From assembly GCF_014356525.2 (NCBI RefSeq), contig NC_052505.1, positions 23,891,432-23,955,431 of the forward strand: a stretch of 64,000 nt of DNA, given 5' to 3'. Origin of the DNA: Nilaparvata lugens. Lineage: Eukaryota > Arthropoda > Insecta > Hemiptera > Delphacidae. Below, in pieces: positions 15,401 to 24,570 of this stretch. Under the pieces are notes generated by a model. The model worked only from the letters and a program-made list of their open reading frames with translations. It ran no database searches and was not told where the DNA came from. Both the position numbers and the translations under genes were made by a program. The first letter of the stretch is position 1. Each line of letters opens with the position of its first letter.

Positions 15401-17046
15401 CATTCATTCCAACAAGTTAGCTATTTAGAAAATCAGTTTTGAAGAAATATTCTTCTACATTTTTTACGTGTAATTACCTAGTTTGAACAATTGATAAGAA
15501 ACGTATATTTTCAATTATTTTCATTCTATTGGTCTACTCAAGGAATTTATAATACGGTTCTAATTATCATGGGTAAGAGTGGCCGTAGTCGAGTGGTTTA
15601 GACGCTGGCATAGTAAACCAGAAGCCCCGCGTTTGAAATTGTGTTGACAAGATATTTTTCCCGGGCCACTCACGTGCTTCTGATGGATACGTAAATCCGT
15701 CGTTCCCGGCTGCCTAAATTCAGTCGTTAAGTCATGTCAGAGACCCTGAAATTGATTTGACTGTAGACCTGAGCCAGCCAGGTCATAATTAAAAGCTAGA
15801 AACCTATGTGAGCATCATAAATTTAGATATTTTGTGTGTAAATGTTTTTTTTTTTTTTTTAATTGATAAAATTGAATTTAGTTACATTCAGATTTTAGGG
15901 TTTTCTAGAGTCTGAAAAACTCATTCCATGTGAGTTTAATTGTTTCAGTTTCATTGATTAGGCTATCAGAAGTCTATGAACAAAAGGAGTTCATTCACTG
16001 TCAGAATTCCTTATAAATATCATCCATGCTATGCTTTCCATTCAACCAATTTGACAGTTTAAAGTGAATCTGTAGTGTTACTCGGAAATAGTTGAAACAT
16101 AAAACATTTATAATTGGCTCAAGTATATTAATGTTAATCTTTTATAAATAAAATAAGATTGATTTCTTTGCATAATGATTGTGAATAAATTCCTATGGTA
16201 ATGATATATTTTTGGAACCAGCAACCAGAGAAATAATCTTTCGTCCTTTCTTTATTGAAATTCTTCTCATCACATATTGACATGTATGCAAATAGAGAAA
16301 TCAACATAAATTACACCATTTATATTATACCAGCAGGTAACCCGTGCTCCGTAAGGATTCAATTTAAAATGACGTAATGAAATCTTGAAGAATTGAAAAT
16401 AGGCCTATAACCATCCTCGGTGAATTAAGAATCTATATGCAAAATTTCAAGTCAATCAGTTCAGTAGTTCAGACGTGATGATGCGTCATTCGTGAGTTTC
16501 CTATCCCGTACGTGTATAAGCTAGCTTCTTTCCTTTATTATAGTATATACTAGATAAGTATTAAGGATTTATTTAGATTTTTTCTTTAATTTTGTGGCTA
16601 CCCCATGAAGCTAATTTTAGCTTCTAATAATAATTACGATTATTATGAAATTTGCTCTATGCGTGATGTTAAACTCTGCTATAGGATACAGTAATATAAC
16701 ATTTGTAGAAGAGATTGGTATAGGTAGACCGAGGAAAATATAGGTATAGTAACAGGTGTGATAAACCTAATTCGTGAAGTGGTGATGATGATGTTGATAA
16801 TGTATTTATCGATTATGTTTGATAATGATAATGTATCAGTATTTATCGATTATTGTTTCAGAAGTAGTCGAAGTGAAGTCCGAGGAGATGAAACGTGACG
16901 CCAGCTTCGACGAAACATCGGCGAAGATCGTGTACTCGTGCCTGGGTGCCGTCGGAGTCATCGCAGTCATTGTCCTTGTGGCCACTGGTATCAAATCCCG
17001 AAACAGCTTCATCCACAACACCCCCTACATCCGAGTTACTAAATAA
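238..17046 (+). CDS. PSAP: Prosaposin-like precursor, copy A (3' part, 12 exons, 5' end outside window)
   Basis: Joined coding exons 238-411, 1875-1988, 2684-2771, 2958-3024, 3557-3704, 4554-4766, 5632-5940, 8059-8175, 9598-9940, 11163-11275, 13204-13384 and 16862-17046 give one open frame of 2,052 nt (683 aa plus stop) with GT/AG at every junction. The product contains SapB3, a linker, an internal SapA domain (motif GPNYWCSNF), SapB4 to SapB7, a Thr/Lys-rich repeat linker and a C-terminal transmembrane helix. Each SapB has the six-cysteine pattern. Family knowledge: prosaposins are processed in lysosomes into small lipid-binding activators of sphingolipid hydrolases. The 5' exons are missing because the window opens inside the gene. 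Introns carry SINE, LINE and TIR-element insertions. The copy may be an allele of the gene at 25,611-59,445 rather than a separate locus. Confidence 0.9.
1611..1651. mobile_element. 41-bp miniature TIR insertion with 7-bp target duplication
   Basis: CATAGAGAAAC ... GTTTTTCTATG is flanked by gtaccac on both sides (1,604-1,610 and 1,652-1,658). Copy B has the empty site, with a single gtaccac, at 39,937-39,943. Its ends match the larger element at 13,652. Confidence 0.8.
1875..1988 (+). CDS. PSAP: Copy A exon: SapB3 second part
   Basis: 38 codons, phase 0 on both sides, gtttgtag acceptor and gtaagt donor. It supplies the last three SapB3 cysteines (CSEMV, ELCTE, RICPK). Arg in EIRICP is Lys in copy B. 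An apparently identical exon recurs at 36,029-36,142. Confidence 0.92.
2151..2293. repeat. Hairpin / MITE-like inverted repeat in intron
   Basis: Two arms of about 65 bp meet around 2,220-2,228; the inner arm is cattcttttg / caaaagaatg. It is also present in copy B at 40,437-40,575. Confidence 0.75.
2684..2771 (+). CDS. PSAP: Copy A exon: charged linker
   Basis: 88 nt, phase 0 to 1. It encodes a Lys/Asp/Glu-rich linker (KNKDKPELHKDD) without cysteines, between SapB3 and the internal SapA. It is probably exposed and proteolytically processed. Confidence 0.85.
2958..3024 (+). CDS. PSAP: Copy A exon: internal SapA, first half
   Basis: 67-nt exon in which the split His codon C|AT restores the frame. 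It encodes NKCTWGPNYWCSNF, the hallmark of a saposin A-type domain: C, then GP..WC and an Asn. Confidence 0.88.
3557..3704 (+). CDS. PSAP: Copy A exon: SapA end and SapB4 start
   Basis: 148 nt, phase 2 to 0. It completes SapA (KDCKVPVKLC), then starts SapB4 with the cysteine pair ICKVCKDM and the sequon NET. The intron falls mid-domain right after the sequon, as in SapB1, SapB6 and SapB7. Confidence 0.92.
3811..3962. mobile_element. Imperfect TIR element (aggcc..aagca family)
   Basis: The left end aggcccggaagcaacatctc is roughly complementary to the right end ctacg...tgatgcatgaatggcct. A related element is at 26,360-26,500. Confidence 0.4.
4205..4375 (-). mobile_element. tRNA-derived SINE, minus strand
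   Basis: On the minus strand, 4,371-4,295 reads as a tRNA-like head with the B-box-like ggttcgattcc inside a T-arm (ccggg..cccgg). A body follows down to about 4,205. I judge it a SINE rather than a tRNA gene because the body is attached and it recurs in copy B. Confidence 0.65.
4554..4766 (+). CDS. PSAP: Copy A exon: SapB4 second half
   Basis: 71 codons in phase 0 from a tttgtgcag acceptor to gttagt. The remaining SapB4 cysteines are in GSCNLIP, RKECIK, IVCAT and GLCNN. No base difference from the copy B exon was noticed, although the flanking introns differ. Confidence 0.93.
5632..5940 (+). CDS. PSAP: Copy A exon: linker and most of SapB5
   Basis: 103 codons, phase 0. A basic/acidic linker (EEKEKTKLVDLP) is a plausible cleavage region. 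SapB5 follows, with CELCELF, QVCLK and SQCSK. The last two SapB5 cysteines lie in the next exon. AAYNQEA here is AVYNQKA in copy B. Confidence 0.92.
5986..6791 (-). mobile_element. Copy-A-only insertion with LINE 3'-end-like sequence
   Basis: Copy B reads straight through this intron at about 47,255. Here about 0.8 kb is inserted, with aatattgaaa at both edges (5,976-5,985 and 6,792-6,801). On the minus strand the part near 6,130-6,170 reads as an A/T-rich 3' UTR ending in aataaagttattattattat, typical of a LINE tail. No RT domain was recognised. Confidence 0.5.
7121..7812 (+). mobile_element. Helitron/Helentron-like non-autonomous element (tentative)
   Basis: About 690 bp, starting gcgagcaatttctg. 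Near its end is the hairpin cgagcgaagctcg followed by ttgccccgata. A short 3' hairpin before a fixed end is a Helitron-type feature. No coding capacity. The copy B counterpart is at 47,573-48,262. Confidence 0.4.
8059..8175 (+). CDS. PSAP: Copy A exon: SapB5 end and SapB6 start
   Basis: 39 codons, phase 0. VCPKIGAC closes SapB5, and TCPMCMLAV opens SapB6 with the sequon NKT just before the donor. Confidence 0.91.
8690..9564 (+). mobile_element. Decayed LINE 3' fragment (copy A)
   Basis: Homologous to 49,735-50,719 but with an internal loss of about 45 bp and scrambled sequence near 8,940-9,060, so the RT C-terminal frame is broken. The G-rich 3' region (9,180-9,290) and the end ttgaattgaattg are kept. 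It ends about 30 bp before the exon acceptor. Confidence 0.65.
9598..9940 (+). CDS. PSAP: Copy A exon: SapB6 second half and repeat linker
   Basis: 343 nt, phase 0 to 1. The SapB6 cysteines are in NLCSHL, KDCERF, VCAYLK and MCSAE. These are followed by three tandem 10-residue units of KPATETVATK type (9,811-9,900) and KPETVEK. The linker is Thr-rich and Lys-rich, probably O-glycosylated and a processing region. Copy B has four units. Confidence 0.92.
9811..9900 (+). repeat. 30-bp coding minisatellite, 3 units
   Basis: Three in-frame 30-bp units encode a Lys-Pro-Ala-Thr-Glu-Thr-Val-Ala-Thr-Lys type decapeptide. The copy B equivalent has four units, two with Pro-Glu-Thr in place of Pro-Ala-Thr. 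Confidence 0.95.
9941..11162 (+). other. Intron, copy A: small palindromic repeats only
   Basis: No gene seen. Near 10,340-10,450 are the palindromic aaccgg...ccggttac motifs and an internal palindrome around ctgtcagat...atctgacag, which look like a short TIR element. Copy B has about 430 bp of extra sequence in this intron (about 52,037-52,470). Confidence 0.5.
11163..11275 (+). CDS. PSAP: Copy A exon: SapB7 first half
   Basis: 113 nt, phase 1 to 0. It encodes an acidic stretch (HDDVTVGD) and the SapB7 cysteine pair KCVLCEFV. Unlike several other SapB halves, it has no N-X-S/T sequon before the donor. Confidence 0.91.
11504..12310 (+). mobile_element. Non-autonomous element with 12-bp TIR actttccttgcc
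   Basis: Perfect terminal inverted repeats ACTTTCCTTGCC (11,504-11,515) and GGCAAGGAAAGT (12,299-12,310). The left end also forms a local hairpin with ggtaaggaaagt. A (gt)n microsatellite lies at about 11,636-11,665. No transposase. Same family at 20,670 and 53,325. Confidence 0.75.
12311..13203 (+). other. Intron sequence without recognisable feature (copy A)
   Basis: AT-rich intron, nearly the same as 54,140-55,032 in copy B. I see no gene or clear repeat. Confidence 0.6.
13204..13384 (+). CDS. PSAP: Copy A exon: SapB7 second half
   Basis: 181 nt, phase 0 to 1. SapB7 cysteines are in TACSHM, NQCNQF, QICTK and GLCKN. Differences from copy B are synonymous third-position changes. Confidence 0.92.
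13652..13921. mobile_element. 270-bp MITE, catagagaaacaatagcg TIR
   Basis: Long inverted repeats start CATAGAGAAACAATAGCGTA and run about 85 bp. The flanks are gtaccat (left) and gtactat (right). No ORF of note. Copy B equivalent at 55,479-55,733. Confidence 0.8.
14092..15174 (+). other. Intron sequence without recognisable feature (copy A)
   Basis: AT-rich intron. Copy B has a 540-bp insertion in the corresponding region (56,287-56,826). No exon or structured RNA was recognised. Confidence 0.5.
15576..15800 (+). mobile_element. tRNA-related SINE
   Basis: The head gagtggccgtagtcgagtgg ... gcgtttgaaat resembles a tRNA A-box/B-box arrangement. The body contains gtcgttcccggctgccta and ends tgagccagccaggtc. 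A second copy is at 57,978 and a minus-strand fragment at 25,759. Confidence 0.65.
16330..16560 (+). repeat. Interspersed repeat, class unassigned
   Basis: Shares ataggcctataaccatcctc and the distal cgtgtataag...ctttattgtaata end with a shorter copy at about 15,175-15,290. The internal text caagtcaatcagttcagtag resembles the conserved tail of common insect non-autonomous repeats. Confidence 0.45.
16862..17046 (+). CDS. PSAP: Copy A terminal exon: transmembrane anchor and YxxPhi tail
   Basis: 185 nt ending in TAA. After an acidic stem (EVKSEEMKRDASFDE) comes a roughly 22-residue hydrophobic helix (core GAVGVIAVIVLVATGI). The 17-residue tail starts KSRN and ends NTPYIRVTK. Positive residues right after the helix predict a type I orientation, with saposins luminal. 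YIRV fits YxxPhi. There is no C-terminal SapA domain. The single base change seen against copy B (ctt/ctc Leu) is synonymous. Confidence 0.9.
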
Positions 17047-17171
17047 CTTGCGCTCATGCCTAAATAACTAGCTCTTTATTTTCGACTATAATTTCTATTG
17101 ATAGCTGTTTTTCAGAAGCAATTTTAACATTTTGATATGCATTGTAAAATTATTGGAAATGTGATTAAAAA

Positions 17172-17177
17172 AATAAA
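17172..17177 (+). promoter_or_regulatory. Candidate poly(A) signal, copy A
   Basis: AATAAA lies 126 bp after the stop codon. Further AATAAA hexamers occur downstream, for example at 17,715-17,720, so alternative 3' ends are possible. Confidence 0.55.
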
Positions 17178-17882
17178 ATTATTATTGTTTATTGTTACTA
17201 AGGTGTAATATTTGTATGTAAATATAAGTATAAATGATATCCATACAAGTAGACGTATTGATTTTCTTTTTATTATCTAGATGATATTTTGTTTATGATA
17301 TCTACAAAAGTAGACAAATAAATCTTATTCTTGGTTTTATCTCATGAATATTTTGTTCAGGATATCCACTGAAGTAGGCAAAACAATATTATTCGTTGTG
17401 TTTATTACATACATATTTTGTTTATTATATAACTTTCATAAGAGTAGACGAATCAATCATTTCATTCAAGATGTTAAGATAGATGAAAGTTTCTCACTTT
17501 TCATTTTTCTTCGTAAGTCTACAATCTATTTGCACTGTGACATGTTTTCCAAACCTACATTGTGCATTTTCTTGTCATCTTGTATTGACTATAAAGTTAT
17601 CTTATACTGAGAATGATAGATACCTATTAATTAATATGGTGTGATATTTTTGAAAGATGGTCGATTTCTAGATGACTGAATTGAATGTGTATGTGTTAGG
17701 TTGTGATAATGAGAAATAAAGTTTTTAATTAAAAGACAATTAGGTATTTTATTTTCGACCATTCCTGTTGGGTGAATATTTTATCATCTTTTGTTGAGTC
17801 GCTGAAAGAATCTACACTCATAAAAAGTGGTTTGCTCGCTTCTCATAAAAAAACTGTCAATTTTTATACCTACCATGATATA

Positions 17883-18462
17883 CCGAGTGATTCAAAAAGA
17901 TCGTTACAACTTTGAAAATTCAAATAAATCTTATTAAACAAGGTACAGAGCTGGTTTGGTGTTGTTTTAAAGGAAAAAACTTCAAGTTTTTTTACCTTAA
18001 ACTAAAGATATTCTATGTGACTTCCTTTGTTTATCCTGCAGACATCCCATCGATAGTAGATTTCTTCCCAGACTCGTACTTGCATTTCCGGTGTAACTTG
18101 CTCAACAGCAGCGCAAATCCTTGTTTTAAGTTCAGGTAGAGTGGCTGGCAAAGGAGGTACATACACCATATATTTTATGAAACCCCACGAGAAAAAAATC
18201 CAGCTGTGTTAGTCTGGGGAACGAAGGTTCATGCAATTGGCGCATTACGGCCAATCCACTGATTTGGAAAGCAGTCATTAAGAAAATCCTGGACGTCAGT
18301 CAGATAGTGTGGTGGTGCGCCATCTTGCATAAAGAAAACATGTCGTTCTCAGTCATCCTCATTGATCTGTGGTATCAAAAATTTTTTCTACATATCAAGG
18401 TACACTATGCCGTTTTTCAAACCAAAACACACAAGTTGTAAAGTCCTTTTTGAATCAGCCGG
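17883..18462 (-). mobile_element. Internally deleted mariner-like (Tc1/mariner superfamily) remnant
   Basis: 580 bp flanked by TA on both sides. The ends ccgagtgattcaaaaag and its imperfect complement ctttttgaatcagccgg are the TIRs. Minus-strand conceptual translation shows the transposase C-terminal signature QDGAPPHYLTDVQDFLND and FPNQWIGRNAPI, then broken frames. The N-terminal two thirds are absent. Copy B has the empty site near 60,285. Confidence 0.8.
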
Positions 18463-18987
18463 TATAGAAAGTTTGGAAAGTCACTGTTCACTTCAATCAT
18501 GGAAATTGAATTCTTTGAGCACCGTGACTTTCCGAACTCTGTAGATTCTGGAAAAATGCAATTACTACTTTAGTGTTACTGTTGTAACTAACCATTATAT
18601 CAGTAAATTTGCACGTTTGCTTATCAAGTTGGTTTAATCCTGGCTGTTGGTGTTGTATACTCATTTCTTCCGCATTTATTCTTTAAAAAACAAATCATTT
18701 TCTATCCTCTACTTTTAAAGTAGTCTCATACTTACTATTGTACCCTAATCCTGCTTAAGAGTAGTTTGTGTACTGTATGTCTAGTTGACTTACAATATTC
18801 TATTTCATCAACCATTTTCTTTTGAGTAATTTGAATGATGATAATTCTCTAAAAACTATACTAAAGTAACTGTACTTCAAGTACTCTGCTAGGTACTGAA
18901 TAAAAATTATTCATATTGATAAAATTATTTACATAAAAGAACAAGAAAAATGAAAAACACAGAGGATGAAATGTAATAATATTTGAA

Positions 18988-19087
18988 NNNNNNNNNNNNN
19001 NNNNNNNNNNNNNNNNNNNNNNNNNNNNNNNNNNNNNNNNNNNNNNNNNNNNNNNNNNNNNNNNNNNNNNNNNNNNNNNNNNNNNNN
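18988..19087. other. Assembly gap (100 N)
   Basis: Exactly 100 consecutive N, the conventional length for a gap of unknown size. Continuity between the 3' flank of copy A and the sequence to the right is therefore not established. Confidence 0.99.
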
Positions 19088-19261
19088 AATTATTTAAAAT
19101 ATTGAGCTCATTACAATATTCTTCTGCATCTAATCATGATAACGGGCTTTTTATGAAATATAAAGTGATGTTATATTATCAAAAAAATTATATTTGATTT
19201 TTTTTTAAATCAATCATTCGAAAACAGTATTAAATATAATGTGCAAACGTTTAAACAGAAG

Positions 19262-19750
19262 GTTTAAGGCTGTGCAAAGGCATATTATTAAAAAAATAAA
19301 CTTTCTACTCGTGATATTTTTCAAACCTTTTCGATTTGTATATCATCAAGCTATCAAAATGAAAATATCAATTTTTGAAAAAGTTATTCAATTTACCAAA
19401 AATAACTCAACTAAAAGTTATTTTTTGTTATTTTTAGTAAATTGGATAACTATCTTAAAAATTGATATTTTCAGAAAATGTTTGTCTTACTAGATCAACA
19501 ATACTATGAAGAACCTATCCTCTAAATCGCATGGATTTATCTCTTACCGAATTTGAAATGTTGTGTCCCAAAAATTTAAACTTTAGGCGCTCATATCTCA
19601 AAAAGTGATGATCGGAAAAAATGTTTTCCTGAGAAAACTTTTTCATTTTGATATATATATATTTTTTTATTTCATTTTTCTTAATGATATACAAATCGAA
19701 AAACTTTGAAAAATATCACGAGTAGAAAGTTTATTTTTAGCCTTAAATAT
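19262..19750. mobile_element. TIR element with ctttctactcgtgatatttt arms
   Basis: Inverted arms at about 19,290-19,348 and 19,683-19,738, with aaactttctactcgtg facing cacgagtagaaagttt. An inner inverted pair also surrounds tatcaatttttgaaa. No transposase. Confidence 0.65.
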
Positions 19751-20669
19751 TAGAAATCCAAGGTATTTTATAGGCCTACTTATATGTTAAATAAATTGAT
19801 GAAGAATTGAAATTTACATGAAATATTGTATAAAAAATTTTCAACTAAAATGTACTCTTTTACATTGCTAACAAAGAAGAAATATTATAATTGCATTATA
19901 ATATGCAATGACTATTTCAAATTGATTTTCTGTAAACTTCAACATACGTTTTTCCTTATACAGTTCCTCATTACAAAACACATTCTATAGTGTGCAGTAT
20001 TATTCATGGACCAAAGTCTTGAATTCTTACGGCTGAAGAATTTAATCATCCCTTATTTGATTGAAATATTTATAGACACCGATAAATGCCTTTCTTTGTC
20101 GGTTATATTCTCGCTTATCAATTTCCTTTATTACGCATGACTGCTTAGTCAATGCATTAGTCATAGTTCATTCTGTAATATGTTTGACTATCAGCTAGAT
20201 AAAATTTAAGCTTTTGTTAGCTCAAATACTGCAACTCAATTGACGATACTACAAACTATTTGATATGAATTATTGTTTTAAACGATTTTATTTTTTGCAT
20301 TACAACGATGTACGTAGCCTATAGCTCTCGAATTGCGAAAATCAAAATTGATGACGCTTTCAGATCGACATTTTGTCATAAAATTATTTTCATATCAATA
20401 TTATATTTGTCCATAAATTTCCTGTGGAATGTGTTTTATCAATTGAAATATTTTTCATCGATTTTTGTTTTAGTTATTTGATATTTTTAATCTCAATGAT
20501 AAAAACATTATTCTGTTGACATTTCTTGAATTCTATAAAGTCGTCATTCTTGTGTAATTGTCGATATTTATCTCAATCATGCAATGGAATATTCATTTCT
20601 GACTGTAGTAATAAAGTTCTGTTTATGTTTTCGTGAATATTCAAATAACTATTTGTAAAAATTATTATT
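19751..20669. other. AT-rich intergenic sequence
   Basis: No gene, RNA or clear repeat recognised between two mobile elements. Confidence 0.5.
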
Positions 20670-22305
20670 ACTTTCCTTGCCCTATTACCATAGGTAAGGA
20701 AAGTATTGCTTTCCAAAAAAAATTAAGGTACCCTGATTTCAAGTTTTCTATACGTTTCAAGTCCCCCTGAGTCCAAAAACATGATTTTTGGGTGTTGGTC
20801 TGTGTGTGTGTATGTGTGTGTGTGTGTGTATGTGTGTATGTCTGTGAACACGATAACTCCATTCCTAATCAACCGATTAACTTGAAATTTTAAACTTAAG
20901 GTCCTTATACCATGAGGATCCGACAATAAGAAATTGAATAAAATTCAATTCAAGATGGCGGAAAAAATGGCGGATAATTACTAAAAAACCATGTTTTTCA
21001 GGTTTTTCTCGAAAACGGCTCTAACGATTTTCTTCAAATTCATACCATGGATAGCTATTTATAAGCCCTATCAACTGGCATGAGTCTTATTTCTGGAAAA
21101 ATTTCAGGAGCTCTGTAATATTCTTGAGAAAAATGGCGGATAATGACGAAAAAACCATGTTTTTCACGGTTTTCTCGAAAACGGCTCTAACGATTTTATT
21201 CAAATTCATATCATGGATAGCTATTTATAAGCCCTATCAACTGGCATGAGTCTCATTTCTGGGAAAATTTCAGGTGCTCTGTAATATTCTTGAGAAAAAT
21301 GGCGGATAATGACGAAAAAACCATGTTTTTCACGGTTTTCTCGAAAACGGCTGTAACGATTTTCTTCAAATTTATATCATAGATAGAGCTATCTATAAGC
21401 TCCATCAACTGGCATGAGTCTCATTTCTGGGAAAATTTCAGGAGCTCCGTAATATTATTGAGAAAAATGGCGGATAATGACTAAAAACCATGTTTTTCAC
21501 GATTTTCTCAAAAACGGCTCTAACGATTTTTTCTAAATTCATGCCATGGATAGCTATTTATAAGCCCTATCAACTGGCATGAGTCTCATTTCTGGGAAAA
21601 TTTCAGAAGCTCTGTAATATTCTTGAGAAAAATGGCGGATAATGACGAAAAAACCATGTTTTTCACGGTTTTCTCGAAAACGGCTGTAACGATTTTCTTC
21701 AAATCTATATCATAGATAGCTATCTATAAGCCCTATCAACTGGCATGAGTCTCATTTCTGGGAAAATTTCAGGAGCTCCGTAATATTATTGAGAAAAATG
21801 TCGGATAACGACTAAAAACCATGTTTTTCACGATTTTCTCAAAAACGGCTCTAACGATTTATTTCAAATTCATACCCTGTATAGTTATTCATCAGATCTA
21901 TCAACTGGCATGAGTCTTTTTCCTGGGAAACTAATGGGGGGTCCACCCTATCCTTGAGAAATGGACTTTGTAACCTCCATCTCGTGCATGAGGTAGGTAG
22001 GTAGGTAGAGCAGTTTATAAAAAGTACACAGTCATAGTCAAGATATTTCATCTGTAGAACAGCTGTTTTGACGACTTTAAAAAAAAATCATCTAATTTCA
22101 CAATTTACACGAAGGAAAAAGTACTCTGAAAACAATAATTATATATACACACATACATAGTCTGATCGTAGTTGCAAATAATATGTTGCCGCCAATAATT
22201 GTCATGATGTGACCCTATTTTATTCCCCCCCCCCCCTAAATTATTGTGACCCCTAAATTATTCTCGTTTGAGAATGAGGCTTACAGTTCAATGAGCAAGG
22301 AAAGT
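20670..22305 (+). mobile_element. Expanded member of the actttccttgc TIR family
   Basis: Ends ACTTTCCTTGC (20,670) and GCAAGGAAAGT (to 22,305). Its left end, (gt)n tract and gaaaacggct...aacgatttt module match the 0.8-kb members. It is about twice as long because an internal module is tandemly repeated. Confidence 0.75.
20953..21930 (+). repeat. Tandem array, unit about 165-170 bp, 5-6 copies
   Basis: The landmark aaaatggcggataatgac recurs near 20,960, 21,131, 21,295, 21,464, 21,629 and, changed, 21,795. Each unit also holds cgaaaacggctctaacgatt and ctggcatgagtctcatttct. The last unit is degenerate. Confidence 0.85.
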
Positions 22306-22575
22306 TGTGTGAGTGTACCACACCAGATTTTTTAAAAATTTGCAAACCCCCTTCTGTTTATTCTGTAACCCGTCCTCAGCTGTTCGTCCTCACATTCCGT
22401 GGCCGACAGCTGATTGCTCTCACTCACTTCATGCATGTCTCAACATGCATTCCAACCGCCACAACTGCTTCTTCACACGGCGTGGTTCTTTTCAATAGCA
22501 ACCCTTGTTTGTGAGAGTATCAAACCCTAGTATCCTGACAAGAAATTCCAAGGTTTCACTATAATTGATCCAATT

Positions 22576-22727
22576 AGGGCCGTTTGCTCAGTAAAAGCTT
22601 AAACTGAATTCAATCAGCTTGTGGCTTGGACTCAAAATGATCCACATTATAACGAACGTGACTTGATATGGATTTAATCCAGTTTAAAATTAAATTTAGT
22701 TTAAACTGAGACTGTGCAAACGGCACA
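22576..22727. mobile_element. Short TIR element (gggccgtttgc)
   Basis: Left gggccgtttgctcagt...taaact and right agtttaaactgagactgtgc...aaacggcac are inverted repeats about 150 bp apart. Confidence 0.55.
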
Positions 22728-22838
22728 TCTCACCACTGCTCATCCACTAAGCAATTTAGTCAATTCAATTTATTTTTTCCTTCTGAATACAATTTAAAGC
22801 AGAAAAGCACTTCACTCACATGGGCTACTTTCTAACAA

Positions 22839-22945
22839 ATTAATAAAAACAATATAAAAAATCTTGTAGTACCCTTTATTTATTTTTTTAATTTTTTTTT
22901 TAATAAAGAGTACTACAAATTTTTATATTGTTTTTATTAATTTTA
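22839..22945. repeat. Perfect-style hairpin, about 45-bp arms
   Basis: ttaataaaaacaatataaaa...ttgtagtaccctttatt pairs with aataaagagtactacaa...atattgtttttattaa. The left arm resembles the sequence just left of the 912-bp element at 60,905. Confidence 0.7.
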
Positions 22946-23050
22946 AGCAGTTACATAGAATCTTTAGCAATAAATATATACAATTCAAGAATCAATACAA
23001 TATACTTAATAAAATCAAAATACAGTATAAAACTATACTAAACAATAAAA

Positions 23051-23500
23051 CTCTTAAACTATCACAATTTCATTCTTGCAATCAGCTAGATAAGAGCTTA
23101 CATAGGCAACAAAGGCCTGTGCGTAAGCTCGAGTTATCATAACAAAATGCGTTACATCTATACAATTATAAAGAGAGATCTCAATTTTTCATTAGAAATC
23201 TATACTACATTTAAATAATTTTTAGGGATGAATCTATAATTCTTATGTATTAAGAAAGGATTTAAAAAAAAGTAGAATACTAAATTATAAACAATTTATA
23301 TTTATAAATAATTTATGATGAAAATGGATTAATGAAAACCAAGGAATAGCAAGGAAGGCTTCAATTTAAATAACAAATACAAATCAGGAAAACAGAACAG
23401 ACTAGCATGACAGAGCAGAAAAAAAACAAAAATAAATTTTCTCTCTGGAAGCGCCCAAATTGAATGAGACACGCACACCCCCATTAACGATGAGTGAGTG
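23051..23500 (-). mobile_element. LINE 3' fragment, same family as 36,191-38,085
   Basis: Reverse complement matches the end of the RT ORF and 3' UTR of the LINE at 36,191: tcaatttgggcgc, gctattccttggttttcat, cttacgcacaggcctttgtt. It keeps one degenerate copy of the 17-bp tail motif (tgatagtttaagag). The 5' end is truncated. Confidence 0.85.
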
Positions 23501-24219
23501 AATATATATTAATAATATGAATTAATTAATGAAAATGAATACTTGAAATTTTCCAAATTACTAATTTATTGAAATAAAATTGTCTTTTAAAACTAATTCA
23601 TGAAAATATTGAGAAACTAGTCCTGGATGTTACACTTTCATGAAACTCTAGTTTACCAGAGACTGATAATGGTATAAGAACCGGATCCAGTTTTTATCAT
23701 TCTTGATTATAACAATGACAAGTATATTTAGTCAATTCCAACTTATTCATGGTTTTCAAATTTGCAAAGTTTTTCATATGTCAACAGCTATTACGTTGGG
23801 TTCACCCTGGTCTACAAGTCTACTCTCAACTATCGCATTATTCTAGTTTTTTCACACAAATCGCTTGATAAATTTTGTTATCCACAGAAGTAACAGCTTA
23901 TGTTTTCTCATCCAGTCTTTTCTTGTCGGAAAGATTGTAATCGAACAATAATCCTGCTTCTGAATTGTTGTGTGTGAGATTATTCATTGAACAAGTGTTC
24001 ATGCAGTGGAATAATCTGAAGGTCGTCTTAGTCATCACTATGAACTCGTTCAAGCCGTGCATGTTTTCAATTTCTATTGATGACATGTTATTACAGTTTC
24101 AACGTTGAATAGCGTATAATTGTTGCTAACAGCTACCTTCGAACCTATGTGACTTTTGGTACATTGTGATCATGCTTGGCTTGGCGCTGAACATAAATTT
24201 GATAACTGCTATGAGAATA
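23501..24219. other. Intergenic sequence, nothing recognised
   Basis: No convincing coding region or repeat. Confidence 0.5.
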
Positions 24220-24570
24220 TGAATATTAATAGTGCAACATTAAGCTGTTGTCAACGGTTCTATCTTGGAATTATTATTGATCGAAATATTTTAATTTCAT
24301 TTCATTTCAGTAACATAAAATTAATAACACAATCGATGCAGTCTGATACCGTACAAAAATGAAGAACAAATTATGTTCAGTCTAGACATACAAGTGTCAA
24401 TATTCATAGTGGAACATTAGATAAGCTGTTCTATTTTGCAATTATTATTGATCGAAATATTTCAATTTCATTTCATTTCAGTAACATAAAATTGATAACA
24501 CAATCGATGCAGTACAAAAATGAAAATGAAGAAATTATGTTCAGTCTAGACATACTAGTGTCATTTAATT
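24220..24570 (+). repeat. Two-copy direct repeat, about 180 bp
   Basis: attattattgatcgaaatat and aacacaatcgatgcagt, in the same order and spacing, recur about 180 bp apart, with small indels between the copies. Confidence 0.75.

Noticed and set aside
16819..17046. Start codon at 16,819 giving a separate 75-aa membrane protein
   Set aside because: The sequence before 16,862 is intron-like and ends in tgtttcag. The frame continues naturally from the SapB7 exon in both copies, so it is the terminal exon, not a separate gene.
20811..20850. GT-rich tract as a Z-DNA or regulatory element
   Set aside because: It is the (gt)n microsatellite found at the same place in other members of the TIR family, so no independent function is supported.
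23051..23500. Conserved non-coding RNA, because of strong similarity to 37,600-38,060
   Set aside because: The similarity is fully explained by both being the 3' end of the same LINE family.
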